DNA of 64,000 nt from Allobosea sp035944375 (GCF_035944375.1 NZ_DASZBE010000018.1); one strand, 5' to 3'. Positions 50,247-59,473 are shown, counted from the first letter of the stretch. Numbers and translations: made by a program. Notes: generated by a model from the sequence alone, not told the origin.

Positions 50247-50630
50247 ATGGCTCTAGACCCGTCCATGCCCATTCTGGTGGTCGACGATTACCAGACGATG
50301 GTCCGGATTATCCGCAACCTGTTGAAACAGCTCGGATTCGAGAATGTCGACGATGCTGCGGACGGGCAGGCTGCGATCGCCAAGATGCGGGACAAGCGCT
50401 ACGGGCTCGTGATCTCCGACTGGAACATGGAGCCGATGACCGGCTTCGAACTGCTGCAGCGGGTACGCGAGGAAGACGCGCTGGCCTCGACCCCGTTCAT
50501 CATGGTGACGGCCGAATCGCGCACCGAGAACGTCATCGCCGCCAAGAAGGCGGGCGTGAACAACTATATCGTCAAGCCGTTCAACGCGCAGACGCTGCGC
50601 TCGAAGATCGAATCCGTCTGCACCGGCTGA
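50247..50630 (+). CDS. cheY: CheY-like chemotaxis response regulator
   Basis: A 127-residue single receiver. Acidic pocket VVDDYQTMVR, phospho-acceptor Asp in LVISDWNMEPMTG, then FIMVTAESR (Thr) and NNYIVKPFN (Lys). The 'DWNM' motif and the Tyr/Lys end are those of true CheY, so it should bind the flagellar motor switch. ATG 50247 follows a TTGGAGC ribosome site. No chemotaxis kinase or flagellar gene is adjacent, but the degenerate EAL protein nearby may also be flagellar. Confidence 0.92.
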   Translation: MALDPSMPILVVDDYQTMVRIIRNLLKQLGFENVDDAADGQAAIAKMRDKRYGLVISDWNMEPMTGFELLQRVREEDALASTPFIMVTAESRTENVIAAKKAGVNNYIVKPFNAQTLRSKIESVCTG

Positions 50631-50643
50631 GGCAGCCGCCGCC

Positions 50644-51513
50644 TCACCAGACCAGATGCGGCAGTGCGTAAGTGGGACGGTGGCTCTGCCGCCCGAACCA
50701 GCCGTGACGATCGTCCCAGGACGCCTGCATCAGATCCTGCGCGTGGATACCGGCCAGCACCATGATGCCCGTGATGCCGAAGGCCTCCGCACCGGCGATG
50801 TCGGTGCGGATCGCATCGCCGATGCCGCAGATTCGCTCGCGCGGGATCGACCGGCCGATTCGCCCCTCGGCGAGCGCCAGCGCGGCAGCATAGATCGGCG
50901 CATGCGGCTTGCCGGCATAGATCGCCCGGCCGCCGATCTCCTCATAGGCCAGCGCGACCGAGCCGGCGCAGGGCACGATCCGGCCGCCGCGTTCCACGAC
51001 GAGATCGGGATTGGCGCAGATCATCTCGAGGCCGCGTGCGGCGAAGCCGGCGAGGAGCCCGGCATAGGTCTCCGCCGTATCGGTCTCGTCGTCTAGGAGC
51101 CCGGTGCAGAGCACGTAGCTGGCCTCCTCCGGCGCGACCTCGGGCGCGTCGAGCCCCGCGACCAGCGGTCGGTCGCGATCCGGCCCCAGCCTGAACATCG
51201 GCCGGCCCGCCCGCGCCTCGATCAGCGACCGGCAGACATCGCCTGAGGTGACGATCGCGTCCCAGGCCGAGCGGGGCACGCCGAAGCCGTCGAGCTGCTG
51301 CTCGATCACCGCGGCGGGGCGCGGCGCATTGGTCACGAGGACCACGACGATCCCGCGTTCGCGCATCGCGACCAGCGCCGCCACCGCCTCGCGAAAGGCG
51401 GCGACACCGTTATGGACCACGCCCCAGACGTCGCAGAGGCAGAGATCGAAGCGATCCGCGATGCGGGAAAAGCCCGGCAGTTCGAGCGTCGAGGCGGTCT
51501 GGGTCGGCTGCAC
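50644..51513 (-). CDS. HAD-superfamily phosphatase (TIGR01459 group)
   Basis: A 289-residue HAD hydrolase of the class with two-lid NagD-like caps (TIGR01459). The nucleophile motif is LCLCDVWGVVHNG (Asp), with motif II VLVTNAPRP and the C-terminal acidic motif ICGIGDAIRTDIAGAEAFG. It probably dephosphorylates a small sugar phosphate; the family is frequent in Hyphomicrobiales and its substrate is not fixed. The start codon is GTG at 51513. It converges on the cheY-like gene with 13 bp between. Confidence 0.88.
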   Translation of the reverse strand: MQPTQTASTLELPGFSRIADRFDLCLCDVWGVVHNGVAAFREAVAALVAMRERGIVVVLVTNAPRPAAVIEQQLDGFGVPRSAWDAIVTSGDVCRSLIEARAGRPMFRLGPDRDRPLVAGLDAPEVAPEEASYVLCTGLLDDETDTAETYAGLLAGFAARGLEMICANPDLVVERGGRIVPCAGSVALAYEEIGGRAIYAGKPHAPIYAAALALAEGRIGRSIPRERICGIGDAIRTDIAGAEAFGITGIMVLAGIHAQDLMQASWDDRHGWFGRQSHRPTYALPHLVW

Positions 51514-51629
51514 GTCGGGTCACTCCCTGTCAGAGCGGCTGCTCTACAGCATCGACGCGTGGCCCGCACCCCGGGGCTGCGGGATAGGTGCCTGTCGAAA
51601 TCGGGAGAGCGCCTGGTCTCGCCGGCCGC

Positions 51630-53141
51630 TCAGGCGGTCGCGCGGCGCAGGACGGAGCGGAAGGACTGCCGTTCCGGAGGCGCCTCCGGAAGCGGCGCCG
51701 GCGCAGGGGCCGGATAGCCGACCACCTCCGCCGTCCGCGTCTCGGCCGCGGGCGGCTCGGCAGCGGCGGCCGGGGCCGGAGCCGGCTCGGCGAAGACGTC
51801 GGGCTTCACCGGCCGGGGCGGCGAGAAGACCAGGCCCTGCCCCATGGTGACGCCGAGATCGATCATATCCGCGACCGTCGGGTCATCTCCGACCTGGTCG
51901 GCGATCAGCACCACCGAGGCGCGGGCCAGCAGCACGGCGAGATCGGACGGTGCGATGTCGGAGCTCTGGCTGTCGACATGCTCGATCAGCAGCGCCGCCG
52001 GCGCCTTGACGAAGCGGATGCCACGGTCGAAGAGCGCGACGGGATCGAGCCGCAGATCGGCCAGTTCGTCGAGCGCGAAGCGCACGCCGTTCGCCGACAT
52101 CGCGCCGAGCAGGCCGAGGCTGGTCGGATCGAGCCCGCGGAAGACCTTCTGCGGCATCTCGACGACGAGGTGGCCGGTGTGTTCGCGATACTTGTCGAGG
52201 ATGCGCGACAGCGTCGCCAGCGCCTTCGAGGAGTTCCAGGTCGCAGTGCTGAAATTGCAGGAAACGAAGAGTTCGCCCGGCTTGGAGCCGAGATGGCGCG
52301 CAATCGCCAAGGCACGGGTCAGGACGAGAGCGTCCAGCGTCGGGCCGAAGCCACGCTCCTCGATGACCGGAATGAACTCATGCGGCAGAAGCAGCGTGTT
52401 CTCGTCGAGCCGCAGGCGAACCAGCGCCTCGTAGCCACGGGTGCGCCGTTGCGGCAGTTGCACGATCGGCTGCAGGTGAACCTCGACCCGCCCCTCCGAG
52501 AGCGCGGTGCTGATGACGGAGGCCTGTTCGGCGGCGGCGCGCTCCTCGGCCTGCCTCGCCGCCTCGGCGCGTTCGGCGGCGAGCACCCGCAGGCGCTCCT
52601 GGCGGGCGGCTTCCGGATCGACGACCACAGGCGGGACCGCGACGGCCCTCCTCTCCGGCGCAGCCGCCGGGGCTGCGTGCGATTGCAGCGTCACGAGTGT
52701 GGCGTCGTGATCGGCGAGCGTGGTCGCGACCTGATGGATGAGATCGCCGAGCAGGCCGACTTCCGCGGTCAGTTCGTTGATGGCGGCGCGTGCAGGCACC
52801 GCATCGGCATCGCGCATCGGCATCTGCTCGACGCGCTTCGACAGGGCATCGAGCCGGATCGCGTTGGTGGCAAGGCGGACCTTCACCTCTCCGACCGCAG
52901 CCAGGACCTGCTCACGCTGCGCGAGCGACCGCCGCTCGGCCTGCCAGATCGCGCCGACCGTGCCGATGCCGACCAGCACGAGGCCGAGCGCAGTTCCCAG
53001 CGGCACGGGCCACAGCAGCGTCAGCACCGCGCCTGCGGCCAGCCCGGTAACGGCACTGGCGAGAGGATGCAGGGCGTTCGGTCGAAAACGGGCCAAGGCA
53101 GCGATCGCGCAAGGGGTTGGTCGGGACGGACGGCGAATCAC
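51630..53141 (-). CDS. Degenerate EAL-domain protein, TipF-like
   Basis: A 503-residue protein with two N-terminal hydrophobic helices (ASAVTGLAAGAVLTLLWPVP and GTALGLVLVGIGTVGAIW), a coiled-coil region (about 65-220), and a C-terminal EAL domain. The EAL signature reads YEALVRLRL and LVVEMPQ, but the metal-binding DD pair is FALDELAD and the later Glu of 'AEGVE' is replaced (LIADQVGDD), so it is probably unable to hydrolyse c-di-GMP and may only bind it. That layout (two helices, coiled coil, weak EAL) is that of TipF, a Caulobacter flagellar assembly factor. The role is inferred. The tail is Ala/Pro-rich. Confidence 0.82.
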   Translation of the reverse strand: MIRRPSRPTPCAIAALARFRPNALHPLASAVTGLAAGAVLTLLWPVPLGTALGLVLVGIGTVGAIWQAERRSLAQREQVLAAVGEVKVRLATNAIRLDALSKRVEQMPMRDADAVPARAAINELTAEVGLLGDLIHQVATTLADHDATLVTLQSHAAPAAAPERRAVAVPPVVVDPEAARQERLRVLAAERAEAARQAEERAAAEQASVISTALSEGRVEVHLQPIVQLPQRRTRGYEALVRLRLDENTLLLPHEFIPVIEERGFGPTLDALVLTRALAIARHLGSKPGELFVSCNFSTATWNSSKALATLSRILDKYREHTGHLVVEMPQKVFRGLDPTSLGLLGAMSANGVRFALDELADLRLDPVALFDRGIRFVKAPAALLIEHVDSQSSDIAPSDLAVLLARASVVLIADQVGDDPTVADMIDLGVTMGQGLVFSPPRPVKPDVFAEPAPAPAAAAEPPAAETRTAEVVGYPAPAPAPLPEAPPERQSFRSVLRRATA

Positions 53142-53247
53142 ACCACTGCCGACAACACTACCCTTCCGTCCGCCAGCAAGCGAGCATCAGCGGGTTTGGA
53201 GGAAGCTCGACGCCGGTCGCAGCCCATCGTCGGCCCAGCCGGCCGCC

Positions 53248-55047
53248 TCAATGTCCGGCGACGCCGATGTCCTTGACGATGCGGTCGGCCACCTCGGCCC
53301 CGAAGCCGCGCCGCGTCAGCCAGAGGCGCGGCTGCGAATGGAACATCGGAAACAGCTCGCAGAGCGCCGCGATCGCCTGGACCCGCTCCTCCTCATTGCC
53401 GGTCTGGACGGCCCGGAGGGCGCGGCCGAGCAGGGCGAAGGGATTCGCGCCGCCACCGAGGAATTCGCCATGCGCGCGCGACACCTGGCGAGCGCCGAGC
53501 AGGTGCGCGCCGAGCAGCGCGAAGAAATCATAGGAAGGAGGGCGCCCGGCGCTGAGAGCGATCGCCTTCTCCATCAACGGCAGGCCCTCGGCCGGGCGGT
53601 TGAGCTGGATGTAGCGGGCCCCCATCGTGGCCATGATGTCCGGATCATAGGGGTTGCGGGCCATGGCGACGAGGCCGGCCTTGAGCGCCTCGTCGATCGC
53701 GCCGCGCTTGAACAGAACCGACATCAGCGCCAGCTGGGCCCTTGCACTCGAGGGCGCCAGCCGGACCGCGGTGAGCGCTGCGGTCAGGGCCCGCTCCAGG
53801 GGCTCCGGCTGGGCATTGAAGCCGAAGCCGTGCTCGAAAGTGTAGAGCAGAGCGAGTTGGGCCCAGGCCGGATAGTAGGACGGATCGCGAGCGACCAGGC
53901 CCTCCAGGCAGCGCCGCGCCGCAAGATGCGACTCGGGAACCATGGTCCGGCGCACGTCGATGGCCTCGTAGACGCAGCGGATCGGCTCGGCCGCTCCAAA
54001 CTGGCGGATGTCGGCGTGGATGATGCCGAACGGCTCCGCCAGCCGCGTCGCCAGGCGACGGGCGATGTCGGGCAGATCGCTCTGGTCGATGTTGATCGGG
54101 CTCCCCGACGAGACCGACCAGACAATGCGCCCGTCGCGGACCGAACGCAGCCGGCCGAAGCCCTCCGTGCCACCCGGAACCGCCTGGGCCATGAGTTCGA
54201 AGACATAATCGGTGCCGTCCGGCACGGCCTGCCCCGACGAAGGCACCTTGACCGTGAGCAGATCATCGAAACGGGACAGGGCATCGACCAGGAAGGTCGC
54301 AAAGCGGCGCGCATTGGCCGAGAGCGCCGGATTCTCCGGCAGGTCCGACACGGTCACCGCCACGACGAGCGTCTCCATCTGCGCGCCTCGCGAAGACGGG
54401 GCGGCAACGGGCGAGGACGCCATGATGGCAGGCCCGGCGGGAGGCTGGCTGGTCGCGACGGTCGCGCCTGGCCCGCGCTCCACCATGCCGCCATGCCAGC
54501 CGACCAGCGCGAGCAGCGCGGCGCAGAGGGCGAGGCCGGCAACGACCGGCCAGCGCCGCGCCCGGCGGCGATCAAGGCGCTCCTCCTCCGCTGGCAGGGA
54601 GAGGAGCATCGGCTGCAGCAGCGGCCCAGCAGCCCCTTCCCCGCTGGGTGGCAGCGGGTTGGCCTGCCTGGCCACGGGAGGCTCCACCCGCTCGAAGGCC
54701 GGCACATAGGCTCCGACGGGGATCGTGATCCTGACCGGATCGGCTATCCCCTCACCGGCGTAATACTGCGCCAGGGCTCGTCGCAGGCGGCCCGCCTCGA
54801 CGCGCACGATCGGATCGGACTGGGGGTCGAAATCGGCTGACCGGCCGAACGCCTCGACCGCGATCGTATAGCCCTTCAGCTCGGCGCCGCGCCCCGCGAC
54901 CGCGCGCTCGACGATGAAGGCCAGAAAGGCCGAGAGCTGAGGTGCTGCGCGAAACGCGTCGGACGCAAGGATGCGCGCGAGCCCGGCGCGGATGTCCGCG
55001 GCGGATTCGGTGTCAAAAAGCTCCGATCCTGCGCCAGCATCAGTCAT
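53248..55047 (-). CDS. TPR-repeat membrane protein with N-terminal regulator-like domain
   Basis: A 599-residue protein starting MTDAGAGSELFDT. The first ~130 residues (FRAAPQLSAFLAFIVERAVA, LKGYTIAVEAFGR, VRVEAGRLRRALAQYYAGEG) form a conserved domain seen in TPR-fused regulators, likely DNA-binding or dimerisation. One membrane helix follows (RWPVVAGLALCAALLALVGW), then a CadC-like mixed domain and several TPR units (YPAWAQLALLYTFEHGFG, APSSARAQLALMSVLFKRGA, PYDPDIMATMGARYIQLNRP). It may be a membrane-bound transcription regulator sensing outside. Not otherwise recognised. ATG 55047 was chosen over a longer start without ribosome site. Confidence 0.72.
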   Translation of the reverse strand: MTDAGAGSELFDTESAADIRAGLARILASDAFRAAPQLSAFLAFIVERAVAGRGAELKGYTIAVEAFGRSADFDPQSDPIVRVEAGRLRRALAQYYAGEGIADPVRITIPVGAYVPAFERVEPPVARQANPLPPSGEGAAGPLLQPMLLSLPAEEERLDRRRARRWPVVAGLALCAALLALVGWHGGMVERGPGATVATSQPPAGPAIMASSPVAAPSSRGAQMETLVVAVTVSDLPENPALSANARRFATFLVDALSRFDDLLTVKVPSSGQAVPDGTDYVFELMAQAVPGGTEGFGRLRSVRDGRIVWSVSSGSPINIDQSDLPDIARRLATRLAEPFGIIHADIRQFGAAEPIRCVYEAIDVRRTMVPESHLAARRCLEGLVARDPSYYPAWAQLALLYTFEHGFGFNAQPEPLERALTAALTAVRLAPSSARAQLALMSVLFKRGAIDEALKAGLVAMARNPYDPDIMATMGARYIQLNRPAEGLPLMEKAIALSAGRPPSYDFFALLGAHLLGARQVSRAHGEFLGGGANPFALLGRALRAVQTGNEEERVQAIAALCELFPMFHSQPRLWLTRRGFGAEVADRIVKDIGVAGH

Positions 55048-55224
55048 GGGGGTCCGATTCAGTTTACGCCCCTTCGCCCGGATACAGCAAAAGCGACGTT
55101 GGGTCACTTTGTTCCGCGATTAGCCCCCGCTCTCCCGGCCACGCAGGGATGCCGCGTCTCGCTTGCAATTTACAGCCCGGATCGTGCTGTTAGGTTGAGT
55201 TATTGTTAATCACAGGATCCTCCG

Positions 55225-56565
55225 ATGCCCCCAGCCCCCTCCCCCATCGCGAGTCCCAACGATCTCGATGCCTTCTGGATGCCGTTCACGGCAAACCGGG
55301 CCTTCAAGCAGCGGCCGCGCATGATCTCCCGGGCGGAGGGCATGTACTACTACACCCCCGAGGGCAAGCCGGTGATGGACGGCACGGCGGGGCTGTGGTG
55401 CTGCAATGCCGGGCACAAGCGCCGGCCGATCATCGAGGCGATCCAGGCCCAGGCCGAGGAGCTCGATTTCGCCCCGAATTTCCAGTTCGGCCATCCCAAG
55501 GTCTTCGCCGCGGCCGCCCGAATCGCGGCGCTGGCGCCGGGCGATCTCGACCATGTCTTCTTCGCCGGCTCCGGCTCGGAAGCCGCCGACACGGCGCTGA
55601 AGATCGCGATCGCCTACTGGAACGTCACCGGCAAGGGCTCGAAGACGCGCCTGATCGGGCGCGAGCGCGGCTATCATGGCGTCGGCTTCGGCGGCATCTC
55701 GGTCGGCGGCATCGTCTCCAACCGCAAGTTCTTCGGCTCGCTCCTGGCGGGCTCTGACCACATGCCCGCGACCTATGACCGCGAGAAGCAGCGCTTCACC
55801 AAGGGCGAGCCAGAATACGGCGCGCATTTCGCCGACGAGCTCGAGCGGATCGTCACCCTCCACGACGCCTCGACCATCGCCGCCGTGATGGTGGAACCGA
55901 TGGCGGGCTCGACCGGCGTGCTGCCGCCGCCCAAGGGGTATCTGCAGCGCCTGCGCGAGATCTGCACCAAGCACGGCATCCTGCTGATCTTCGACGAGGT
56001 CATCTCCGGCTTCGGCCGGCTGGGCTTCGCCTTCGCGGCCGAGCGCTACGGCGTCATCCCCGACATGATCACCTTCGCCAAGGGCGTGACCTCGGGCACC
56101 GTGCCGATGGGCGGCGTGATCGTGCGCAAGCCGATCTTCGACGCCTTCATGAACGGCCCGGACAACGCGATCGAGCTGTTCCACGGCTACACCTATTCGG
56201 GCCACCCGCTGGCGGCTGCGGCCTCGCTGGCGACGCTCGACATCTATCGCGACGAGGGCCTGTTCGAGCGGGCCAAGACGCTGGAGCCGCTCTGGGCGGA
56301 TGCGGTGATGGAGCTGAAGGAGGAGCCCAATGTGCTCGACATCCGCACGCTCGGGCTCGTCGCCGGCATCGACCTCGCCTCGCGGCCCGAGGGCGTCGGC
56401 AAGCGCGGCTATGCGGCGATGGAGCACGCCTTCCACGAGGAGGGCCTGATGATCCGCATCACCGGCGACACGATCGCGCTGACCCCGCCCCTGATCGTGA
56501 CCGAAGACCAGATCGGCGAGATCGTCGAGAAGACGCGCCGGGTGATCAGGGCCGTGGCGGGGTAG
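55225..56565 (+). CDS. Omega-amino acid (β-alanine) : pyruvate transaminase
   Basis: A 446-residue class III PLP aminotransferase. Motifs: DAFWMPFTANRAFKQRPRM, GLWCCNAGHKRRPI, FFAGSGSEAADTALKIA, the acidic IFDEVISGFGRLG (Asp for PLP) and the PLP lysine in TFAKGVTSG. The N-terminal 'FWMPFTANR' and 'GLWCCNAGH' are characteristic of β-alanine:pyruvate transaminases, which handle β-alanine, β-aminoisobutyrate or other amines. It stands alone before a dispersed repeat. Confidence 0.92.
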   Translation: MPPAPSPIASPNDLDAFWMPFTANRAFKQRPRMISRAEGMYYYTPEGKPVMDGTAGLWCCNAGHKRRPIIEAIQAQAEELDFAPNFQFGHPKVFAAAARIAALAPGDLDHVFFAGSGSEAADTALKIAIAYWNVTGKGSKTRLIGRERGYHGVGFGGISVGGIVSNRKFFGSLLAGSDHMPATYDREKQRFTKGEPEYGAHFADELERIVTLHDASTIAAVMVEPMAGSTGVLPPPKGYLQRLREICTKHGILLIFDEVISGFGRLGFAFAAERYGVIPDMITFAKGVTSGTVPMGGVIVRKPIFDAFMNGPDNAIELFHGYTYSGHPLAAAASLATLDIYRDEGLFERAKTLEPLWADAVMELKEEPNVLDIRTLGLVAGIDLASRPEGVGKRGYAAMEHAFHEEGLMIRITGDTIALTPPLIVTEDQIGEIVEKTRRVIRAVAG

Positions 56566-56575
56566 GACGCCTCCC

Positions 56576-56695
56576 GTCATTGCGAGCGCAGCGAAGCAAT
56601 CCAGGGGCGGCCGGGCTCGACGCCTGACCCGGCCGTGTCGACTGCCGAGCTTTAAGTGGCTGGATTGCTTCGTCGCTCGCGCTCCTCGCAATGAC
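56576..56695. repeat. Palindromic repeat 'GTCATTGCGAGCGCAGCGAA...'
   Basis: After the transaminase gene. The left arm GTCATTGCGAGCGCAGCGAA plus GCAATCCAG is mirrored by CTGGATTGCTTCG then CGCTCGC and CTCGCAATGAC, separated by about 60 bp. This type of dispersed palindrome is known from many alphaproteobacterial intergenic regions. Only one copy is in this window. Confidence 0.8.
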
Positions 56696-56782
56696 CGGGA
56701 GCGGCCGGAGAAAAGTCGGTCAGCCCCGCCCCAGCTTCCCGTATCGGGCAATCACCCGCTCGCGCTTCAGCCGCGAGAGGCG

Positions 56783-57214
56783 CTACAGCCAGAAGATTCC
56801 GTCGAGCTGGTCGATCTCGTGCTGGTGGCAGGTGGCGAGGAAGCCTTCGGCCTCTTCTTCATGGGCGGTGCCGTCGAGATCGCTCCAAGTGAGGCGGATT
56901 TTCGCCGGCCGCTCGACCTCCTCGGTGACGCCGGGCATCGAGACGCTGCCTTCGGTGGCGCGGCTCGTCTCCGCCGAGGCCCAGAGGACCTGCGGATTGA
57001 CGTAGGTCCGCACCTCGCCGGGCGTCAGTTCCAGCACGACGAGGCGCAGGGGCAGGCCGACATGGGGCGCGGTGATCCCGACGCCGGGCGCAGCGCGCAT
57101 CGTCTCCAGCAGATCGGCGGCGAGCTGCCGCAGATCCGCGTCGAAGCGCTCGACCGGCTCCGCGACCGCGCGCAAGCGCGGATCGGGGAACCGGAGAATC
57201 GACAGGATCGCCAT
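56783..57214 (-). CDS. Peptide deformylase-like protein with altered metal ligands
   Basis: A 143-residue peptide deformylase homologue starting MAILSILRFPDPRLRAVAEP. Motif 1 is GVGITAPHVG instead of GxGLAAxQ; motif 2 is EGSVSMPG, with Ser90 where the zinc/iron Cys belongs; motif 3 is HQHEIDQLDG, with His132 and Glu133 but Gln136 instead of the second zinc His. Two of three metal ligands are thus missing, so deformylase activity is unlikely; a different role or substrate is possible. ATG 57214 fits the family. It follows fadB by 7 bp, so it shares its transcript. Confidence 0.85.
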   Translation of the reverse strand: MAILSILRFPDPRLRAVAEPVERFDADLRQLAADLLETMRAAPGVGITAPHVGLPLRLVVLELTPGEVRTYVNPQVLWASAETSRATEGSVSMPGVTEEVERPAKIRLTWSDLDGTAHEEEAEGFLATCHQHEIDQLDGIFWL

Positions 57215-57221
57215 CGCCGCC

Positions 57222-59426
57222 TCAGGCGGCGGCTTTGGCCGCCGCTGCGCCGTAATAGCTCTCGCCGGTCTTGGCCATGCGCTTGAGCTGGCGGTTGGGC
57301 TTGAAGCGCTCGCCATGCTTCTTGGCGAGCCCCTCGCAGAGCTTCACGAAGGCGGCGGCGCCCATATTGTCGATGAAGGAGAGCGTGCCGCCGGAATAGG
57401 GCGCGAAGCCGAAGCCGATGATCGAGCCGACATCGGCCTCGCGCGGATCGGTGACGACGCCTTCCTCATAGGTGCGCGCCGCCTCCAGCGCCTGCGTCAC
57501 CAGAAGACGGTGCTGCAGCTCGTCCATGTCGACCTGTTCCGGCGCCAGACGCTTGCCGACGAGATCGGCCAGCCCCGGCCAGAGGCGCTTGGGCCCGGCT
57601 TCCGGATAGTCGTAGAAGCCCTTCTTGTTCTTGCGGCCGAGACGCCCGTGCTTCTCGACCATGTCGGAGAGCAGCTTCTCCTGCGCCGGATCGACGGCGC
57701 CCTCGCCGGCCTGCGCCTTCGTCGCCTTCAGCACCTTGAAGGCGAGATCGACCGCGACCTCGTCATTGAGCGAGAGCGGGCCGACCGGCATGCCGGCCTG
57801 CTTGCCCGCCGCCTCGATCATGGCCGGCGGCACGCCCTCCATCAGCATGAGATGGCCTTCGCGCAGATAATTGCCGACGCAGCGGTTGGCATAGAAGCCG
57901 CGGGTGTCGTTGACGACGATCGGCGTCTTCCTGATGGCGCGAACGAAGTCGAGCGCCATGGCGAGCGCCTTCTTGCCGGTCTTCTTGGCCATGATGACCT
58001 CCACCAGCAGCATCTTCTCGACCGGCGAGAAGAAATGGATGCCGATGAAGTTCTGCGGCCGCTGGCTCGTGGTGGCCAGCCCGGTGATCGGCAACGTCGA
58101 GGTGTTGGAGCCGAAGATGGTCTTCGGCCCGACCGCAGCCTCGACCTTCGCGATCACCTCGGCCTTGACCTTGGGATCCTCGAAGACGGCTTCGACGACG
58201 AGGTCGCAGCCCTTGAGCGCGGCATAGTCGGCGGTCGCGGTGATGCGCCCCAGCAGAGCGTCGCGGTCGGCCGTCTTGGCGCGGCCCTTCATGATCTGGT
58301 CGGAGACGAGCTTGTGCGAATAGGCCTTGCCCTTGTCGGCGGCCTCCTGGTCGCGGTCGACCAGCACGACCTCGAGTCCAGCCTGCGCCGTGACATAGGC
58401 GATGCCGGCGCCCATGAAGCCCGCGCCGACGACGCCTACCTTCTTGAGCTTCGAGGGCGGCACATCGGCCGGGCGGCGGGCTCCCTTGTTGAGCTCCTGC
58501 ATCGAGACGAACAGCGAGCGGATCATCGAGGCCGCCTCCTTCGTCCGCAGGATCTTGGCGAAGTAGCGGCTCTCGACCTTGAGGCCCAGATCGATCGGCA
58601 GCTGCAGGCCCTCATAAACCGCGGAGAGGATGGCGCGGGCGGCCGGGTAGTTGTCGTTGGTCTCGCGGCGATAGATCGCGTTGGCGGGCGGCCAGATCTG
58701 CATGCCGGCCGGCGAATAGACCTTGTTGGAGGGCAGCTTGAATCCCTTCTGGTCCCAGGGCGCGGTCGCGGTCGGGTTGGCCTTGAGCCACTCCTTGGCG
58801 TTGGCCACGAGCTGATCGCGCGGGACGACGGCATGGACGAGGCCGGTGTTGCGCGCGGGCAGCGCCTTCACCTGCTCCCCCTTGAACATCATCTGCAGGG
58901 CGTCGCCGGTCTGCATCAGCCGGGCGACGCGCTGGGTGCCACCGGCGCCGGGGAACAGCCCGACCTTGATCTCGGGCAGGCCGACGCGGGTCGAGGCATC
59001 ATCCGAGGCGACGCGGTACTGGCAGGCGAGCGCGAGTTCGAAGGCGCCGCCGAGGCAGACGCCATGGATGGCGGCGGCGAAGGGTTTCCCGCAGGTCTCG
59101 AGCTTGCGGTAGAGTTGGCTGAGCTTGCGGCTCTCATCGAAGAAGGACTGCATCGCGACGGGCTCGCCCTTCTCCTTCGTCAGGCGGATGTAGAGGTCGC
59201 GCAGGCCCTGCAGCATGGTCAGGTCGGCGCCACCGGAGAAGGCCTCCTTGCCGGAGGTGATGACGCAGCCCTTGATGGCTTCGGTCGAGGCGACCGTGTC
59301 GATGATCTGGTCGATCTCGGCCATGAGCTCGGGCGTGATGACGTTCATCGAGCGGCCGGGCATGTCCCAGGTCGCGGTCGCGATGCCGTCGGAATCGGTC
59401 TCGAAGCGGAAATTGGTGAGGTTCAT
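57222..59426 (-). CDS. Fatty acid oxidation complex α-subunit (enoyl-CoA hydratase/3-hydroxyacyl-CoA dehydrogenase)
   Basis: A 734-residue two-domain β-oxidation enzyme of the FadB/FadJ class. The N-terminal hydratase has ITSGKEAFSGGADLTML, HGVCLGGAFELALAC and GLPEIKVGLFPGAGGTQR (Glu). The dehydrogenase starts at KKVGVVGAGFMGAGIAYVTA (NAD site) with catalytic His in NFIGIHFFSPVEKM and the late GFYANRCVGNYLREG. Start ATG 59426. The thiolase gene lies upstream on the same strand (FadB-FadA pair), and a deformylase-like gene follows. Confidence 0.95.
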   Translation of the reverse strand: MNLTNFRFETDSDGIATATWDMPGRSMNVITPELMAEIDQIIDTVASTEAIKGCVITSGKEAFSGGADLTMLQGLRDLYIRLTKEKGEPVAMQSFFDESRKLSQLYRKLETCGKPFAAAIHGVCLGGAFELALACQYRVASDDASTRVGLPEIKVGLFPGAGGTQRVARLMQTGDALQMMFKGEQVKALPARNTGLVHAVVPRDQLVANAKEWLKANPTATAPWDQKGFKLPSNKVYSPAGMQIWPPANAIYRRETNDNYPAARAILSAVYEGLQLPIDLGLKVESRYFAKILRTKEAASMIRSLFVSMQELNKGARRPADVPPSKLKKVGVVGAGFMGAGIAYVTAQAGLEVVLVDRDQEAADKGKAYSHKLVSDQIMKGRAKTADRDALLGRITATADYAALKGCDLVVEAVFEDPKVKAEVIAKVEAAVGPKTIFGSNTSTLPITGLATTSQRPQNFIGIHFFSPVEKMLLVEVIMAKKTGKKALAMALDFVRAIRKTPIVVNDTRGFYANRCVGNYLREGHLMLMEGVPPAMIEAAGKQAGMPVGPLSLNDEVAVDLAFKVLKATKAQAGEGAVDPAQEKLLSDMVEKHGRLGRKNKKGFYDYPEAGPKRLWPGLADLVGKRLAPEQVDMDELQHRLLVTQALEAARTYEEGVVTDPREADVGSIIGFGFAPYSGGTLSFIDNMGAAAFVKLCEGLAKKHGERFKPNRQLKRMAKTGESYYGAAAAKAAA

Positions 59427-59473
59427 GGGTGGTCCCTCCGGGGTCCTTGGCGGGAAGCGATCTGAATGAGGCG

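Noticed and set aside
50626..50648. TGAGGC/GCCTCA hairpin between the cheY-like and HAD genes as a terminator
   Set aside because: Only a 6-bp stem with no T run on either side; too weak to list.
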